Shown: positions 43,689 through 56,250, counted from the stretch's first letter. The stretch: 64,000 nucleotides of DNA from Triatoma infestans (GCA_011037195.1 JAAEAF010000684.1:1-64000); one strand, 5' to 3'. Made by a program: numbers and translations. The notes: generated by a model not told the origin, from the sequence alone.

Positions 43689-45379
43689 CTGGTTTGTGTA
43701 TTTTTTTATTTAAATTTTTTAAAATTTACGATTTACCCATTTATTAGATGTCAACTTGTTTATTTACTTGTAAATATTCGCGAGAGTATGTGTATATGTA
43801 TGTTTGTAGATGTGTTGTTTGTGTCGTGATGACGTTGCCCTGGATATGTAATCACATGGTATGATAATTCATTTATAAAATAATAATTCCGACAACAAAC
43901 ATGGGGCGCCCATGACGTCTCACTCTTATCAATAGCAAATTTTTTGAAATTCCTGTTGTGTACTGAGAGAGTTGCAAGGTAACGCTCACCCCATCATCCT
44001 TTCAGTGTAACGTGTGACCCGACCATCTGTGAGTGTTTTCCGCAACTAATATTTAATAAACATACCAATGTTTAAAGAAAGTTTGGCTAATATACCCTAT
44101 TCACTTTTTTCATATTTATCCGGCTTAGAATGGTGAAATTTTTTCACAATATGTCTTCATTTCAAACACACCATAAATTTCATGCTATGTAATTATGAAT
44201 TTTAAATATATTAATAAGGTTTTGAAATATAGTAAAGGACGCCGTAGTTTATAGGACCACGAAATACTAAAACAGTTGTTCTGTTGAAGATGTATTATAA
44301 ATCAACCAATAATTTTCTAATTTTATTTAACCAACAAGTGTCGAGTGTAACAGAAACTTCGCATTGAAGTGAACTCTCTACACGAACTTGGTGAATCTGC
44401 TCTGACGATGGATAAAAATCTGAAACCGGTCAGGAACAAAAGGCATATGCATGCTACGACGGATGTTATCCAGCATTGCGGACTCATCCGCATATTCAAT
44501 AAATATTTTTATCACGGATTTGAATATTAAGAGGATTAGAAAGTTGTGCATATTAATATTATTTTTTGACAAGCAATTCTTAAATAAAAAAAGTAAAAAA
44601 TGTAAAAGTCAGGAATAGACCAATCATGGGATATTCTAAAGGTTTTTTTTTTGTAAACTATACCCATCACTTGAACCAGTGATTTCCAAACATTCTGTAT
44701 CGTCAGGGGGCCTTCTTGTTCATAATATGTAAATTGTCTCCTATACATTTTTTTAACAGTTTAGTTTGACAAATACTATTCTCATATTGTAATTAACTAA
44801 AGGGGCCAAAACAATGTTCTATATTTTGTGAAGTTCGTTACAGAAAAATATAGTCTTTATTTATTATAGTGAGTGTAATAGTATAATAGGTACATTTAAA
44901 AATCATTTAAAATAATCTAACTCAACAAATATTTCAGCACAACGTAAAAACTCATAACTTATAAAATAATACTATCCTTAAAACTCATTTAATGGATTTC
45001 AAAACAATATTATATATTTTCAATATTCTTAAGGGAAAAATAAAATATTTATTAGGAAAGAACATCAAACAAATACATTAAATTAATCTTTACAAAATAC
45101 ATAAAGCAATTTAATACAGCATAATACTATTTTAGTGTGAGGGGTGGGCTCCACATATCTTTTCAAACCCATGGAGCATGCGCCCCAAATTTCAATTAAA
45201 TATAAAATGCAAATAATTCTAAATAAAATTAAAAAATATCTGTCATGTTACAGTTGCAACATGCGTAGAATAATTTTTGCGTGTTTCAACACCACCCCTA
45301 GCACTACCCTCCATCAATATTGAAATGACACTTTAGAGGAAAGCCTCACGTCACCCCACTCTTCTAGAACACTCCTTGA
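43689..45379. other. AT-rich sequence upstream of the last recognised CA exon
   Basis: No exon could be recognised. A hammerhead-like hairpin lies at 44,402-44,431 (ctgacga, a gat/atc stem, gaaaccggtc). At about 44,679 the string cagtgatttccaaac followed by ggggcc looks like a hAT-type end, but no partner end was found. Confidence 0.4.
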
Positions 45380-45760
45380 ATAAATTTGTTTTGGTAAATG
45401 TTTTAAATAAAAATTGTAGCTCTTTATGTGATTAGTTGATATACTAAGTTTAAAAAATATCTTTGGAGCTTTTTTTGAGAAATTTGCCAAAACTGCAATA
45501 TCTATTCAGTAAAGTGGTAGATCCGCTCAACCGATTTTGACCAAAGCCTCAATGTTGCATCTTCTGAAAGAATCCAGCCACACACACGCACGCACATACA
45601 GATATAGAGAGAGAAAAACAGAGTCCAATTTCTCACTCACAAGACTCCCCAATACATGCATTTCCAGTGAAATCCTCTATTTCAAAAATTTGACACGATC
45701 GCAGTACTTCCTCTTACTGCTGTTTAAAGAATATAGAAAGTAAAAACTAGATTTTGTACA
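45380..45760 (+). repeat. Dispersed repeat related to the unit inside the 59-kb hAT-type element
   Basis: The stretch shares ordered blocks with 59,500-59,960: a gttgatata-c-aagttt block, tttttgagaaa and agtaaagtggta, followed by a CA-rich run and a closing caaaaatttgac-type block. The match is imperfect, and boundaries are unclear. Confidence 0.5.
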
Positions 45761-46862
45761 GATTAATTTCAAGTTAAGGAATTGTGAAGTTAAGAAAATA
45801 TTTTTATAACAAGTCAATACTAGTCGGCACTGGCTTGAAATTGCGTTCCGTATACTAGAACTTAAAGATCAACTTGTTTGAATGCTCCATTTTTGTACTT
45901 TAAGGAAATAGACGGATCGGGAAGCCACAAACAATGTATGATTACTTCCGTAAAGAAGTTTAGTGTGTGTGTAAAAGTATGGAAAGAACTGATGTGATAA
46001 TGCAAGTCATTTTGTCATTGTATATTCTAATTTTAAAGGTTTGTTGGAAAAATCAAATCTACACAAAACAGCGATCCAAACGCTTACATGGATATTTTTT
46101 TTATTTATCGAACGCGCACCATATAGAAACTAGGTTTAACAAATATATAAAACATGCTTTTTATGTTTTTTTAATTTTTAAAAATTATTCTGCAAATTAT
46201 CTGTAATTGATTGGAGCGCTTGCCTTTTGTTTCCTTTACAATCTTTTGCCGTAAGTTTCGTTCAGAACTTTTATAACTCCAATAACGGAAAGTAGAGTTT
46301 CATAACAGATTTTTTTAGTAAAATCCCTTGGGTAGGGGGCTACATCATTACTGTAAGTAATTTACTCTTGATAGTTTACCGCCGCCATAGTCGATGATGC
46401 TTGCATTACAAAGTAATAGCGGTAATTGAATAAGGTTATATTACTTTATCTTTAAAAAACAACAGAATCAAAAATGTGCACAGTGTGGGGCGGCTGGCTT
46501 AGCTAGGCCTAATTGGTGACGTCAGCTGAAGGCCTACTCATTAGCGACAGAGTGCTCTGAGTGTACACCCGGGCTAACTAAACATCTTCAGCTTACCACG
46601 TATAGCTTACAACACAGTAATAGTTGTTTCTATCTGTCAGTGTCTGTGTGTGTGTGTGTGTGTGTTCAAGTCCTCCTTTCATTAAATTAACTTTGCCCTT
46701 CTTCTAAGAAAATTACAGCCAGGTTTTCTCCCCGTTCTTTTACCAATTAAGGAAAGAGTGCTAGATTGAACGATACTCCATTTACAGGCGGGAGATAAGT
46801 TTTACAACTTTTTGAAAACCAACCAATGAGAAACCCCAACAACCCAAATGTGATTCAATTCT
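45761..46862. other. Non-coding stretch with (GT)n and a CRE-like site
   Basis: No gene is recognised. A GT microsatellite lies at about 46,646-46,664. A less AT-rich segment at 46,480-46,620 holds a perfect tgacgtca (about 46,516-46,523), which could mark a promoter, but one such 8-mer is expected by chance in a window this size. Confidence 0.35.
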
Positions 46863-47190
46863 TTATTTTGCGCAGAAAATATTCTTAAGATTTTCTTTAA
46901 AGATTAGCCCAGCTGTATGCCCATGAATAGTACTATAAACTGGAATTAGTAATAGCCTTTGAATATCTGTTGAAATTACATAAATTGTCCATTTCTCTAT
47001 CAGATTCAGTATCCTTTTTTTAATTAAAGTTACATCTATTTCATAAATGCTAATTGGTTCCGCAATAATTGCTAACCTTCCCAGCAACTGACTGAACCAA
47101 TTCCTCTCTGTTTCTCTATTCCTTACTCTATCTAATTCTTTAAGCTTTCCAAAACACAATTTTGGCAATCTGCTTTCCTCCATTGCCCGA
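46863..47190 (-). pseudogene. Non-LTR ORF2 C-terminal fragment
   Basis: The minus-strand frame LPKLCFGKLKELDRVRN, ETERNWFSQLLGRLAII and a helical end resembles the C-terminal region of Jockey/CR1-like ORF2 (compare the part of element A near 16,040-16,200). It is short and the flanks are not recognisable. Confidence 0.4.
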
Positions 47191-47508
47191 ATTCCAGACA
47201 GTACTTCAATATTTTCTTAAAAACTGTTTCCTTATCGCTTTCCAATTCCGATTATATGGCTGAAGCTTTGTAGTTCTTCTTGCAACAATATGGAGAAAGT
47301 CACTATTTTAGCACTTCACGGCCAGATGTGAAATCTTGGAATTTATCATGCTGTAACTTACAAACTATTGCGTTTTCAGTTTCCTATTAGACATAAAAAG
47401 TTTGAACAACCCTGCTGTAGCAAATAGTGGTGTAGACTGCTTACTGGTTTCGATTACCGATCTTGACCTGGGATTTATAGAGAATAATTAGAAAGATATA
47501 TAACATAT

Positions 47509-48460
47509 TGTAACGCAGCTAGTGGTGCCATCTAGGAGAGAAGACAGGTACCTAAGGTTCTCTTAGTGGCTACAGGAAGCGCTGGCGGCGCTCTAGATTT
47601 TCCTGGAATATTTGAGAACGTTCTGGAAGGTTCGCTACCGGTATAAATAGAGGGACCACAGAGAGTTGAGAGAGTTCCCAGTTACAAACGAAGATATTAG
47701 TTTGTGAAAAGTGTACAAAAGTGAACTTTTGTGGTTTAAACTGTGAAATATTATTATTAAGCGTTGTATTTAATAATTTATTGTGTATAACAATAAATTG
47801 GTGTTTTCGTTATTGAAGTTTAGAGTATTTTATCTATACGAACCCACTTAAAACTAGTTGCAGTAGCTAGTTTAGAAAGAAAAACATTACATTTGGTGTC
47901 AGAAGTGATACGGTAACAGTTTAGTATCAGTTTTATTGTATGCCCATAAGTACCAGAAGTCAAACGCGGAAAATGGAGGAAGTGATAACATTGATGAAAG
48001 AAATAATAAACGAAATGAAGAAGAGCCGAGAGGAATTTAAAAGGGGCTGGGATGAAATGAGAGGAGAAATAATAAGGGAGAAAGATGAGATTCAAGAAGA
48101 AATAGTAGAAAGTTTAGAAGCACCAGTGAATGATGGGAAAGGCAGTGAGTCTGAGGGTGAAAGAGAAGGACCTGAGAGAGAAGTCGAACGTGAAGGTGCG
48201 GAAAGTGAAAGTGAAAATTTGTTGGTGGAAACTGAGAGCGACAGCGATCAGACTAACCAAGAAACTATACAGCATCGTTCATCTAATACCCTGCATACTT
48301 CTATGCTCGGAGATGATGAAAGTGGTGATTCAATGAAAGTGGCAAGTCAGCATGAAGAGAATGATGGAGAAAGCGAAGGATTGGGTCACGAAGAAATGTT
48401 GCTTGGAGATGAACAGTTAGAAAGACGTTCGGGACAAAGTGGTTAGGGCCAAAGGAGTAA
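47509..48460 (+). mobile_element. Gypsy-type LTR and gag start, truncated
   Basis: A 383-bp LTR runs from TGTAACGCAG (47,509) to ATTACA (47,891). It has TATAAATA at 47,641-47,648 and an AATAAA at about 47,790. The next bases tttggtgtcagaagtg form a common insect-type primer binding site. A 168-residue gag-like frame (47,940-48,446) starts MPISTRSQTRKMEEVITLMK, is highly acidic and ends early. There is no pol and no second LTR. Confidence 0.78.
47940..48446 (+). CDS. Gag-like N-terminal protein, truncated
   Basis: The frame begins 48 bases after the LTR and encodes a helical segment (IINEMKKSREEFKRGWDEM) followed by a Ser/Glu-rich stretch. There is no capsid core or zinc knuckle, so the rest of gag is missing. 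The identification rests mainly on its position behind LTR and primer site. Confidence 0.55.
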   Translation: MPISTRSQTRKMEEVITLMKEIINEMKKSREEFKRGWDEMRGEIIREKDEIQEEIVESLEAPVNDGKGSESEGEREGPEREVEREGAESESENLLVETESDSDQTNQETIQHRSSNTLHTSMLGDDESGDSMKVASQHEENDGESEGLGHEEMLLGDEQLERRSGQSG

Positions 48461-48629
48461 TCTTCCTCTTCAACCAATGACACCGGTTCAAAATTATCAG
48501 GTGGTTTCCGAGTAGCTTATGGCAATTCATTGATCCCGTCCTCACTAGTTCTCCTCCTAAAGGGCAGCTTCAAACTGTCATAGAGAAAGACAGCGACTCA
48601 CAGAATAAGAAAAATAAGGCCAAAGTAGT

Positions 48630-50044
48630 TGTTACGTATTCCTGGAGTTTAAGGATAGTTTTAATAAGTGCAGCGGAATACGTAACCTAGTTTCCTAAAT
48701 AAATAATAGATAGCTCTAGTGTCCACACCACATAGTGGAATTACTTAGAACTTTCGTCACACAGAGCACTGGTGTAGCGTTCTAGCCTCAGTACAGGGTA
48801 CCAGGTTTTCGTTGTACTCACCTAGCCAAGTGGCAGGGCCCCGGTCGCCATCTTTATTAAGTTCCGTTCTAACTGTAGAGCTGAAGTGACGCTAACCAGA
48901 CCGCATTTTTGTTTCTTAGTGAGCACCTTACACACATCCTTTTATATTGTTTTAATCATTTTGTGAGGTTGCACAGTTACCTCCTAATATCATTATTCAA
49001 GTGTATTTCAAGTTCTGTGGCGTATCGTAAAGTCGCTGTATTATAGTTCTCTTTTTACGCCGTACAGTTGCTGCCTCACGTGTGTAATCCTTCCAGCAGT
49101 CTGGTAATCATTTAATTTACAGTTTTCACACTCAGTACGAGCTTATTCAGCAGTGGTGATAATAGGAGTCACCAATCTAAATAGCGTCAATCTCTGGCGG
49201 ATGCACGTGGCTTATATTAACATCTTCTACTTTCAGAGTAAGATAATTTTCCCATTCTTTCCTCTCCTTTATATCTCTACTCATTATTAATTGTTAATAT
49301 AAGTTGGCAGAAGCCGTTTATGCGATTATTGAAATCGCTCTGAAGGTAACATTTCATATTATTTTCTCTTTTCTCAGTACCTTCAATCTCAGCTTAACAT
49401 TTATTGTATTACTAATCGTTTGTCTAATTCAAAGCTAAGTGACTATTCACTGCCTGCTCAACTTGTACATTCTGGGGAGACGTATTCTCTACACCAGATA
49501 GAACGAATTCTAATTAAAGGAGGTGTACGGAACTGTAACTTTAAGGCAAGTATACGCACCTTAGCTTTTCTTACTAGCCGTCCTAGTGTTCTTATATTTT
49601 ATCTCAACCTAGTTTGAGAATATACAGTTCTGTCTGTAACCTATATATTTCCTACATTCTTATTCTTATGCCAACAGCTTTGCAGCTTCGCTGCTGGTCC
49701 TCCGTGGGATGTGAAGTCATCCTCTCTTCAGCAACCTGTGGACAGCTCTGGAAGGGATTGTTTGCCATTCAGACAGTCAGAGTAATTCCCAGGGCGTACC
49801 CACTAGTCAGCGTTCGTTTTCGAGCTCGGATGTGAGGCTGGAGAACTGGGGAGGCGCTTTGTTTATCAATAAACTTATTATTATTTTTGACTTGGTGCTT
49901 TTTCTGTCTTTGTCGCCCCACCTTTCTATTCTTTACAGCAAGACTGCCTATGGTCTCCGTACGGAGTTCCTGCAGTGTTCTAAATTCCCGGAAACCATCT
50001 AGTGGTGCCGGATGAACTACTACTGAGCTTGCAAATACGTAACA
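48630..50044. mobile_element. Solo LTR, 1,415 bp, with 5-bp target duplication
   Basis: The sequence starts tgttacgtat and ends atacgtaaca (perfect 10-bp inverted ends) and is flanked by gtagt on both sides (48,625-48,629 and 50,045-50,049). There is no internal coding region, so two LTRs have recombined to one. The type (Gypsy or Bel-Pao) cannot be decided from the LTR alone. It sits in the ORF1/ORF2 region of element D. Confidence 0.85.
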
Positions 50045-50049
50045 GTAGT

Positions 50050-53000
50050 AGTGAAAATAAAGAGAACCTAGAGCGATTCTCATATAGGCCTCGCTCTTCG
50101 TCTCTTGATTTAGATGAGGAAGATCTGGGATTTCTGAAGAGGTGGATTTGTTGGCATATAATGTACACGGACTAAAAATGGTTGTATTCGATGCAAATTT
50201 TGTATCTTATGTAAAAAAAATTGATATTTTCATGCTTCGAAACGTTTATAGAGGAAACAGATATCGGCATTTTCAACAAATTTTTTCCAGAATTTTCTTT
50301 GAAATGGATTCCAGCTACCAGCTACCACACTTGACAGGGCTTCAGGAGGTAGAGTCTATGGGGTTAAAAGTGATAAATTTAATGTGGTCGTAAAATTTGT
50401 GCAATTATCAAATTCTGATATAATAAAAGTTCCACTTTACAATGATTGTATGTATATTGTGCCAATTTATATAAGTTTTAGTGAATGGGATTATGAATTT
50501 CAAATATTATCTGAACTATTATATGAAAATAGCAACCATAAATTTTGTTTAATGGGGAATTTTAATAGTAGGACTGGGGAGCTGTAAAAATTGACGAAAA
50601 AATTTTGGGTCCGCATTTAAAAATTAATTTTAGTAGAGTGTCAAAAGATAGTGTGATTAATAAAAACGGTCGTAAATTGTTAGATTTTAATACAGCTGGT
50701 GACTCTTGACTTTTGCTTGGTAATTCTCAATGGCCGAATAAAGAATGATCTGGAAGGTGAATATACATTTGTTAGCCCTAATGGTGCTTCAGTTATAGAC
50801 TATTGTTGTGTGGGTATAAATATTATCTCCTCTAGCTCAAATTTTTATATTGATCACCAAACTTTTACTGATCAACTGCCAATTGTGATGACTTGTAAAG
50901 TTGGCAGAATTAATGCGTCATCTAGTATTCTCTCATTAGATAGACTGATGTGGCGAGAAAATGATAAAGAAAAATATAACAGTAAGCTAAATATGTATGT
51001 GAGCTTAATCCGAAAATTATTAACGGATGATACAGATACAGAGCAGATTAATAAGAGTGAGTGTAGTAGAGATTTCTGGCGGGCTGTGAGGTCAGTTAAT
51101 GGTTCAACACTTTATTCATATAATAATATATCTCCTGATGACGGGAGACACCACTTTTACAATTTATATAAAGCTCCATTACCTTCTGAAAAAATTCAGT
51201 ATTGTATGCCTTTAATTTTAAATGAAGAACTGGATAAGCCTTTCATTCAGCATGGAGGAATTGGATCAAGTACTTCGTAAATCTAAAAATACTAAAGCAC
51301 CAGAGTTAGATCGGGTCCCATATGAATACTTTAAAAATGCGCCTCTGAATTTCTTGGAATCTATTGTATTATTAATGTATTTAATGAAATTTACTGTCAC
51401 GGATGTGTACCTTACAGCCTTCGAAACTCTATTATTTTCCCTCTTTTTAAAAATGGTAATAGTAATGTCAGAAGTTATATACAGGTCTACTATTAGAAAG
51501 ACTTTCATGTTGGGCTAATTCCGGGGTGCTTAAGGAATTTCAGTCTGGTTTTAGACAGAATTATTCCGCAATTGATAATATATTTACTATCATAAATATT
51601 GTTAAATTGAAATTGTCGGACAAGAAACAAAATGTGTATGCCTTGTTTGTAGATTTTTCACCAACGTTTGACCCAGTAGGTCGTCATGCACTTATTTTTA
51701 AGCTCCACAGTCTGGGACTCTCCTCCAAAATTACCAGGGCAATTGAATTATTATTGACGGATACTGTGGGTTCAGTGAGGTGTAAAGAAGGCAGAAGCAA
51801 TGAATTTGATATTTGCGGGTGTTAAACAAGGATGCCTTCTCTCCCCCCTCCTCTTCTCGTTGTTTATTAACGACATTGTGGACTGTTTAGATGGCGGAGG
51901 GGTGCTGGTCGGCTCTGTAAGAATTAGAGTGTTGGCTTATGCAGATGGTGTTGTGCTTCAATCACTAGAGATAATAATTAATTCTTTGAGTCGATATTTT
52001 AGTCTCTGGAATTTGAGGGTTAATATGGGTAAATCAAAATAATGATTTTCAAGAATGGCGGAAAGTTAGCCAATAACGAGAAGTGGTTTTTTCAGAATCA
52101 GAAAAAAGAGATTGTAAATAATTATAAGTACCTTGGTGTTATTGTTACTTCAAAGGTAAATTTTAATTTGCATTTAAAAGAAAAAGTAAGTAAAGCCAAA
52201 TTTGGGCTCGGCTTGCTGTGGAGGCGTTTTATGGAAAACAATAATTTGAACTTTGGTTCAAAAATACGAGTTTTTAATTCAGTTAGTCGTTCCATAGTGT
52301 GTTGTGGGGCTCAGGTTTGGGCTGGTGTTTACTGTGAGGAAATAGAAAATTTTTTCGTTATTTTATTACAAAATTGTTCAGGTTGCCTATGTTTGTCCCG
52401 TCAGCTTCCATATATAATGAAATTAATTATACGCCAATTTTCACTCATACACTCAAAATTCATCTTGACTATATTGTTAAAGTATTTAATATGCCCAGCC
52501 ATAGACTACCGTTAATTGTAGCGACTCAAGTCTTGAATAAGAACATTTTTTGGTCTCAAAATATAAATAACTTAGTAAAAAAAATTGGCTCAAATGAAGT
52601 AATAAGCTTAAACAATATAAATACATTTGATAGATGTTTCCGTTTTATATGTGATGAAGTGAGAACTGATTTCAAAATTCAATTTAAGGAAAATGTAAAG
52701 AAATATGATGTCTATCCAATTTATAAAGAGCTAAATTTCGTATTAGTGCAAACCACTATCTTAATTCTAATGTCCCATTCGACCAGATTAAATGGATAAT
52801 GAAAGCTCGTGCTGGAATATTGAATTTAAGCCATCGGCCAGTTTTTTTGACTGATGAACTAGAACATTGTGAACTAGTGGTGATTGTATTTTAGATAGGT
52901 CTTATCACTATTTGGCTGTTTGTAGTGGACTTAGTGATCTTAGATTGAAATAGCTTGGTAGCCAATGCCTTTCGTTATCTGGCACTTTGGACTTCTTGAA

Positions 53001-53366
53001 TGGTAGACACAGGCCTTCTTTGGCAAATTTCTGTAAATCTTTGTATCAGTACAAAATGAACCATGTTTAATTTTATGCTTTTCTTTCCACCTTCAACTAA
53101 ATGCAGTGTTTTTCTTATAAGTAGTTAATATATGATTTTCTATGTTTTCCTCTCATAATAATAGTACAAGACTCCACCGACGGTCTATTGACCATGGTAC
53201 ATGTCTTTATAAATTAATTTTATTCTTTATTTTTCATTTACAAGGAAAGTTGTGTTTTTATATTTTTTTTTGTTCTGTAATATTGTATGTATATTGTTTA
53301 TAGTCATTTTGTATATGTATTTAGTATTCTTAATAAAGACAAAATAAATAATAATAATAACATATA
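50050..53366 (+). mobile_element. Non-LTR retrotransposon D (Jockey/CR1-like), 3' part
   Basis: ORF2 follows directly after the solo LTR, and the 3' end has AATAAAGAC then a short AAT-repeat tail (about 53,331-53,360). Part of its ORF1 end probably lies before the LTR (about 48,470-48,629, SSPPKGQLQTVIEKDSDS). Confidence 0.8.
50144..53075 (+). pseudogene. ORF2 of element D: endonuclease and reverse transcriptase, heavily broken
   Basis: The endonuclease begins LLAYNVHGLKMVVFDA, with LMGNFNSRTGEL and GVNIISS blocks. The reverse transcriptase shows LFVDFSPTFDPV (motif A), GVKQGCLLSPLLFSLFINDI (motif B) and AYADGVV at the active site, where the second Asp of YADD is Gly. A YKYLGV block and a C-terminal KWIMKARAGILNLSH, then SYHYLAVCSGLSDLRLK, complete the order. 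More than six frame changes are needed. It is inactive. Confidence 0.82.
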
Positions 53367-53428
53367 TAGAGTTTGCTATTTGCCTCTGACTAGGACATCC
53401 GATTGATTGTTGATTGTCTGCCTGTGAA

Positions 53429-53960
53429 TATAGAATAGAATAGAATAGAAATGTGTTTATTTAGAAAAACATAAAGTTTACATTGATGCAATAGCAAAAA
53501 AAATAACACATTTAGACGTGGAAAAATCCGTCTGTCGAGGTCTGTGCTAATAAAACAATAAAAATAACCACTATTAAGATAATAAGCAACAAAATAAAGT
53601 TTTCCTTAAATATACTAACTTAAAATATATGAAATATACATGCTCTGGATTTTATTTTTATTTACACTTCTGTTTCATATTCATTTTATTTTTTGGGTCA
53701 ACATGTTTTTTATATTCATGTTTACTTGTAATTATTATGATATTTCTTAGTTTTATTTCTAATTACCAGTTGAATTCCCTTACTAATTCCGCACGATATA
53801 AACTCGCTATTTTTACATACATAACTAGTCGCCCCCAATCAGGACCGTTTAGCAAAATTATAATCTCTTCCTTAGAGTAGCATTTCTTACCTAACCATTT
53901 TACTCTCTGCCTGTGTTTACTTTATATATTCTTTATTTATTCAATAAATTTCTAAACTGA
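53429..53960 (-). mobile_element. Short non-LTR 3' end with TTCTA tail
   Basis: On the minus strand the sequence ends in ataaacacatttctattcta with repeated ttcta units (plus-strand atagaatagaatagaa at 53,429), the look of a 3' tail. No coding domain is recognised in the remaining AT-rich part. Confidence 0.5.
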
Positions 53961-54126
53961 GAAATGTTCTCTTAGTCGATTAGTTATCGATAATCACCGA
54001 CATGCCCCATTAAGCTTCATTACGAAAACACGATTATAATGTACTCTACAGAAAATAATACTAAAAAAAACATTAATTACGCAAAAAGTTATTGTTCTAG
54101 AATTATATGTATATATAGTAATAAGT

Positions 54127-54361
54127 GAAACATAAAAATTAAATAAACTTGGTCCAATCTTGTTTCGGCATGTTTTTATCACAGCAAAGTTCTTTGCCAG
54201 GGCAAGCAGGCTGTTGAACTGCTACAGCTTTCTGATTGAAATACAATTGTCTGTTTCCTAAACCTTGTACATCACGGCGATTCTGATTGATTTCTCCCCA
54301 TTCACTTTTTATATGACGTAAGAGTTCCACCTGTACATTAAGAATTCAATAAAATTTTAAA
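54127..54361 (-). pseudogene. Near-identical copy of the last exon of the CA-related gene
   Basis: The stretch repeats 35,213-35,447 with only about four differences in about 230 bases, including the 192-base coding part (54,330-54,139; one amino-acid change visible, C to R in INQNCRD) and the splice acceptor (gtacag). Similarity ends close to both sides of the exon. No further carbonic anhydrase exon was recognised next to it, so it is either a spare terminal exon, a gene fragment or an assembly product. Confidence 0.85.
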
Positions 54362-54959
54362 AGAAATGGAGTTTACGTGTGACATCTCATAGTAAGCCAA
54401 TATATTATATTAGAGACCGTGTTCACTGGACTCTGGTTTTCAGATCAACCACTAGAAATAACTGTCATTTCAGCGCACTAGAAATCAGTAGTGGTGTTAC
54501 CATTACTAAAAGTTGATATTTTGGGCTTTTCAAATGTACAAAACCTAGTTTGGTTTCTAGGTAAACCAAAAATTAGCTTTATTACACCCTGAATCATGCA
54601 TAAATTACGATAGCCTCCCAATCTTGGACTATCCCAAGACAAGTGAAAGAAACCCCCTTGATTTTAAAAGAAAGGACTCTCATTGAATATTTGGTCCATT
54701 AAATGAACTTACGGAGAAGAAGAACAAACAAGGGGATATATGTATATGAATAGGATAGTGTAGCCAATGACGCTAGAACTATGTTGGGCGCTCCCAATTG
54801 GAAAACAGCTGCGAGAGATATGGCCTTTTACAAAAGAAATCCATGACGGTAAAAGTACACTGATAATGGATAGAATACTCTCAAATCGACAATGGTGTGC
54901 CAAATTCATAGACTTTGAAAAGGCTTTGATTTTTGTAGCCGTATTTCAATAGAGAGTAC
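54362..54959. other. Sequence without recognised gene
   Basis: A 61-codon plus-strand frame at 54,767-54,952 (LCWALPIGKQLREIWPF) is not recognisable. It could be the N-terminal part of the polymerase relic that follows. Confidence 0.3.
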
Positions 54960-56250
54960 CCAAAATATTTCTCCCATCTTGGTTACTCTTGCGAAATTCC
55001 CTGCTTTCTGCAGATTTGGCTTTTGGGCTTAACATAGTGGTAGATTGCCTGTGTAAAAATTCGTTAGGAGACGGAGTAATAGTGGATTCAAGCTTCCATC
55101 CTCGATGAGTTTCTTCAGCAGGAATCCAGAAAACTACTCAATGAAAGGAAAGAAGCTCAGTTAGAAAATAGTGGATTGCAGCTTGTTGGAATTGATGGAG
55201 CAAGATTGGGAATGAATATGTGCAAACCACTAGGAGGTTCAACACGAATATAAAACTTCCTAATACTATTGCAGTTCGAAAGCTTGCATAAATCCAGAGA
55301 ATCAAAGTGAAGAATGTTTTAGACAAGTGGTGCTGTCCAATTTTGTGATAGAGACGAATGAGTAAATACAAAGAAGTGGCCTACAGTTGTGATTTTTTCT
55401 TATATTTCTTTGCTACACCACTTCATCAGATCAGAGATTTGAGGAGATGAACAATGTTTCCAACAATGTATTTACACTGATGTAAATGATGTAATATATC
55501 CGCTAGGAGTTGCAAAAAAAGAAAGCAAAGTTATGGAGAGTTTTTACTCTTAGAAGAAACATCAGTATGTATGCATTAGTAAATTAGTTAATCTTCAAAA
55601 ACTGCACAAGGAGGCAGGATAATTGTGTAAACGTTGCTTTACACATTTTGATGGGGTATTTGGCAAAACTGCAAAGCTGAAGGAGCATAAAGTATAACGT
55701 GAGTAGGTGTATGATTACGACCCAGAGGCCATTAAACTTCCAACTGACCAGACTATTGTTATATTCACAAAAACACAAAAATATTGAAGCCAATTAAAGA
55801 TGAATTTTGTGATTTATGCAGATTATGGCTCTATTTGAAATCAAACACAAACAAGTACACCTTCACAATAGACTTCATACACAACAAAACGTCAAGAACA
55901 TGCACCATTTTTTTTTGCAATATACGTTAAACCTTCCGAAGAAACAGAACATCTCTGGCCAACTACTTAGTGAACCGTTTCTGTAGAGAGGAATGAATGC
56001 TGCTCAATATTTTTTATACCATCTCAAAGAGTTAGCAGTCTCTATGAATAAGATTTTAAAGAAATGCAGGTTGAAGAATTAGAAGAGAAAGGAAGGTGGC
56101 GGAGATCTGTAAGGAGGCGTGCACTCCACCATCACTTCATATTTCTGGAAAGTATAAGAGTCTTGCATGCAACAAATTTAATTTACGAGATGTACTATTT
56201 GTCATACGTATCTTAGGAATACGATGCAATGTTCATCATAAAATATAGTC
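54960..56250 (+). pseudogene. Relic of a second Polinton-type family B DNA polymerase (N-terminal half)
   Basis: Ordered blocks of the N-terminal and exonuclease region can be followed over changing frames: a KPLGGSTRI and KLPNTIAVRK block (about 55,220-55,280), VIYPLGVAKKESKVMESF (about 55,490), LCKRCFTHFDGVFGKT (about 55,624), KLKEHK, and MNFVIYADYGSI (about 55,802-55,838), where the exonuclease motif YADFES has Gly for Glu. YRGMNAAQYFLYHLKEL and ACNKFNLR follow. The polymerase domain is missing. It is clearly a different, more decayed lineage than the polymerase at 9,905. Confidence 0.72.

Noticed and set aside
44679..45190. Second hAT-type element
   Set aside because: Only one end-like string (cagtgatttccaaac) was seen; no inverted partner or duplication.
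46514..46526. Perfect CRE-like tgacgtca as a promoter of the CA-related gene
   Set aside because: One such 8-mer is expected by chance in 64 kb, and no first exon was found nearby.
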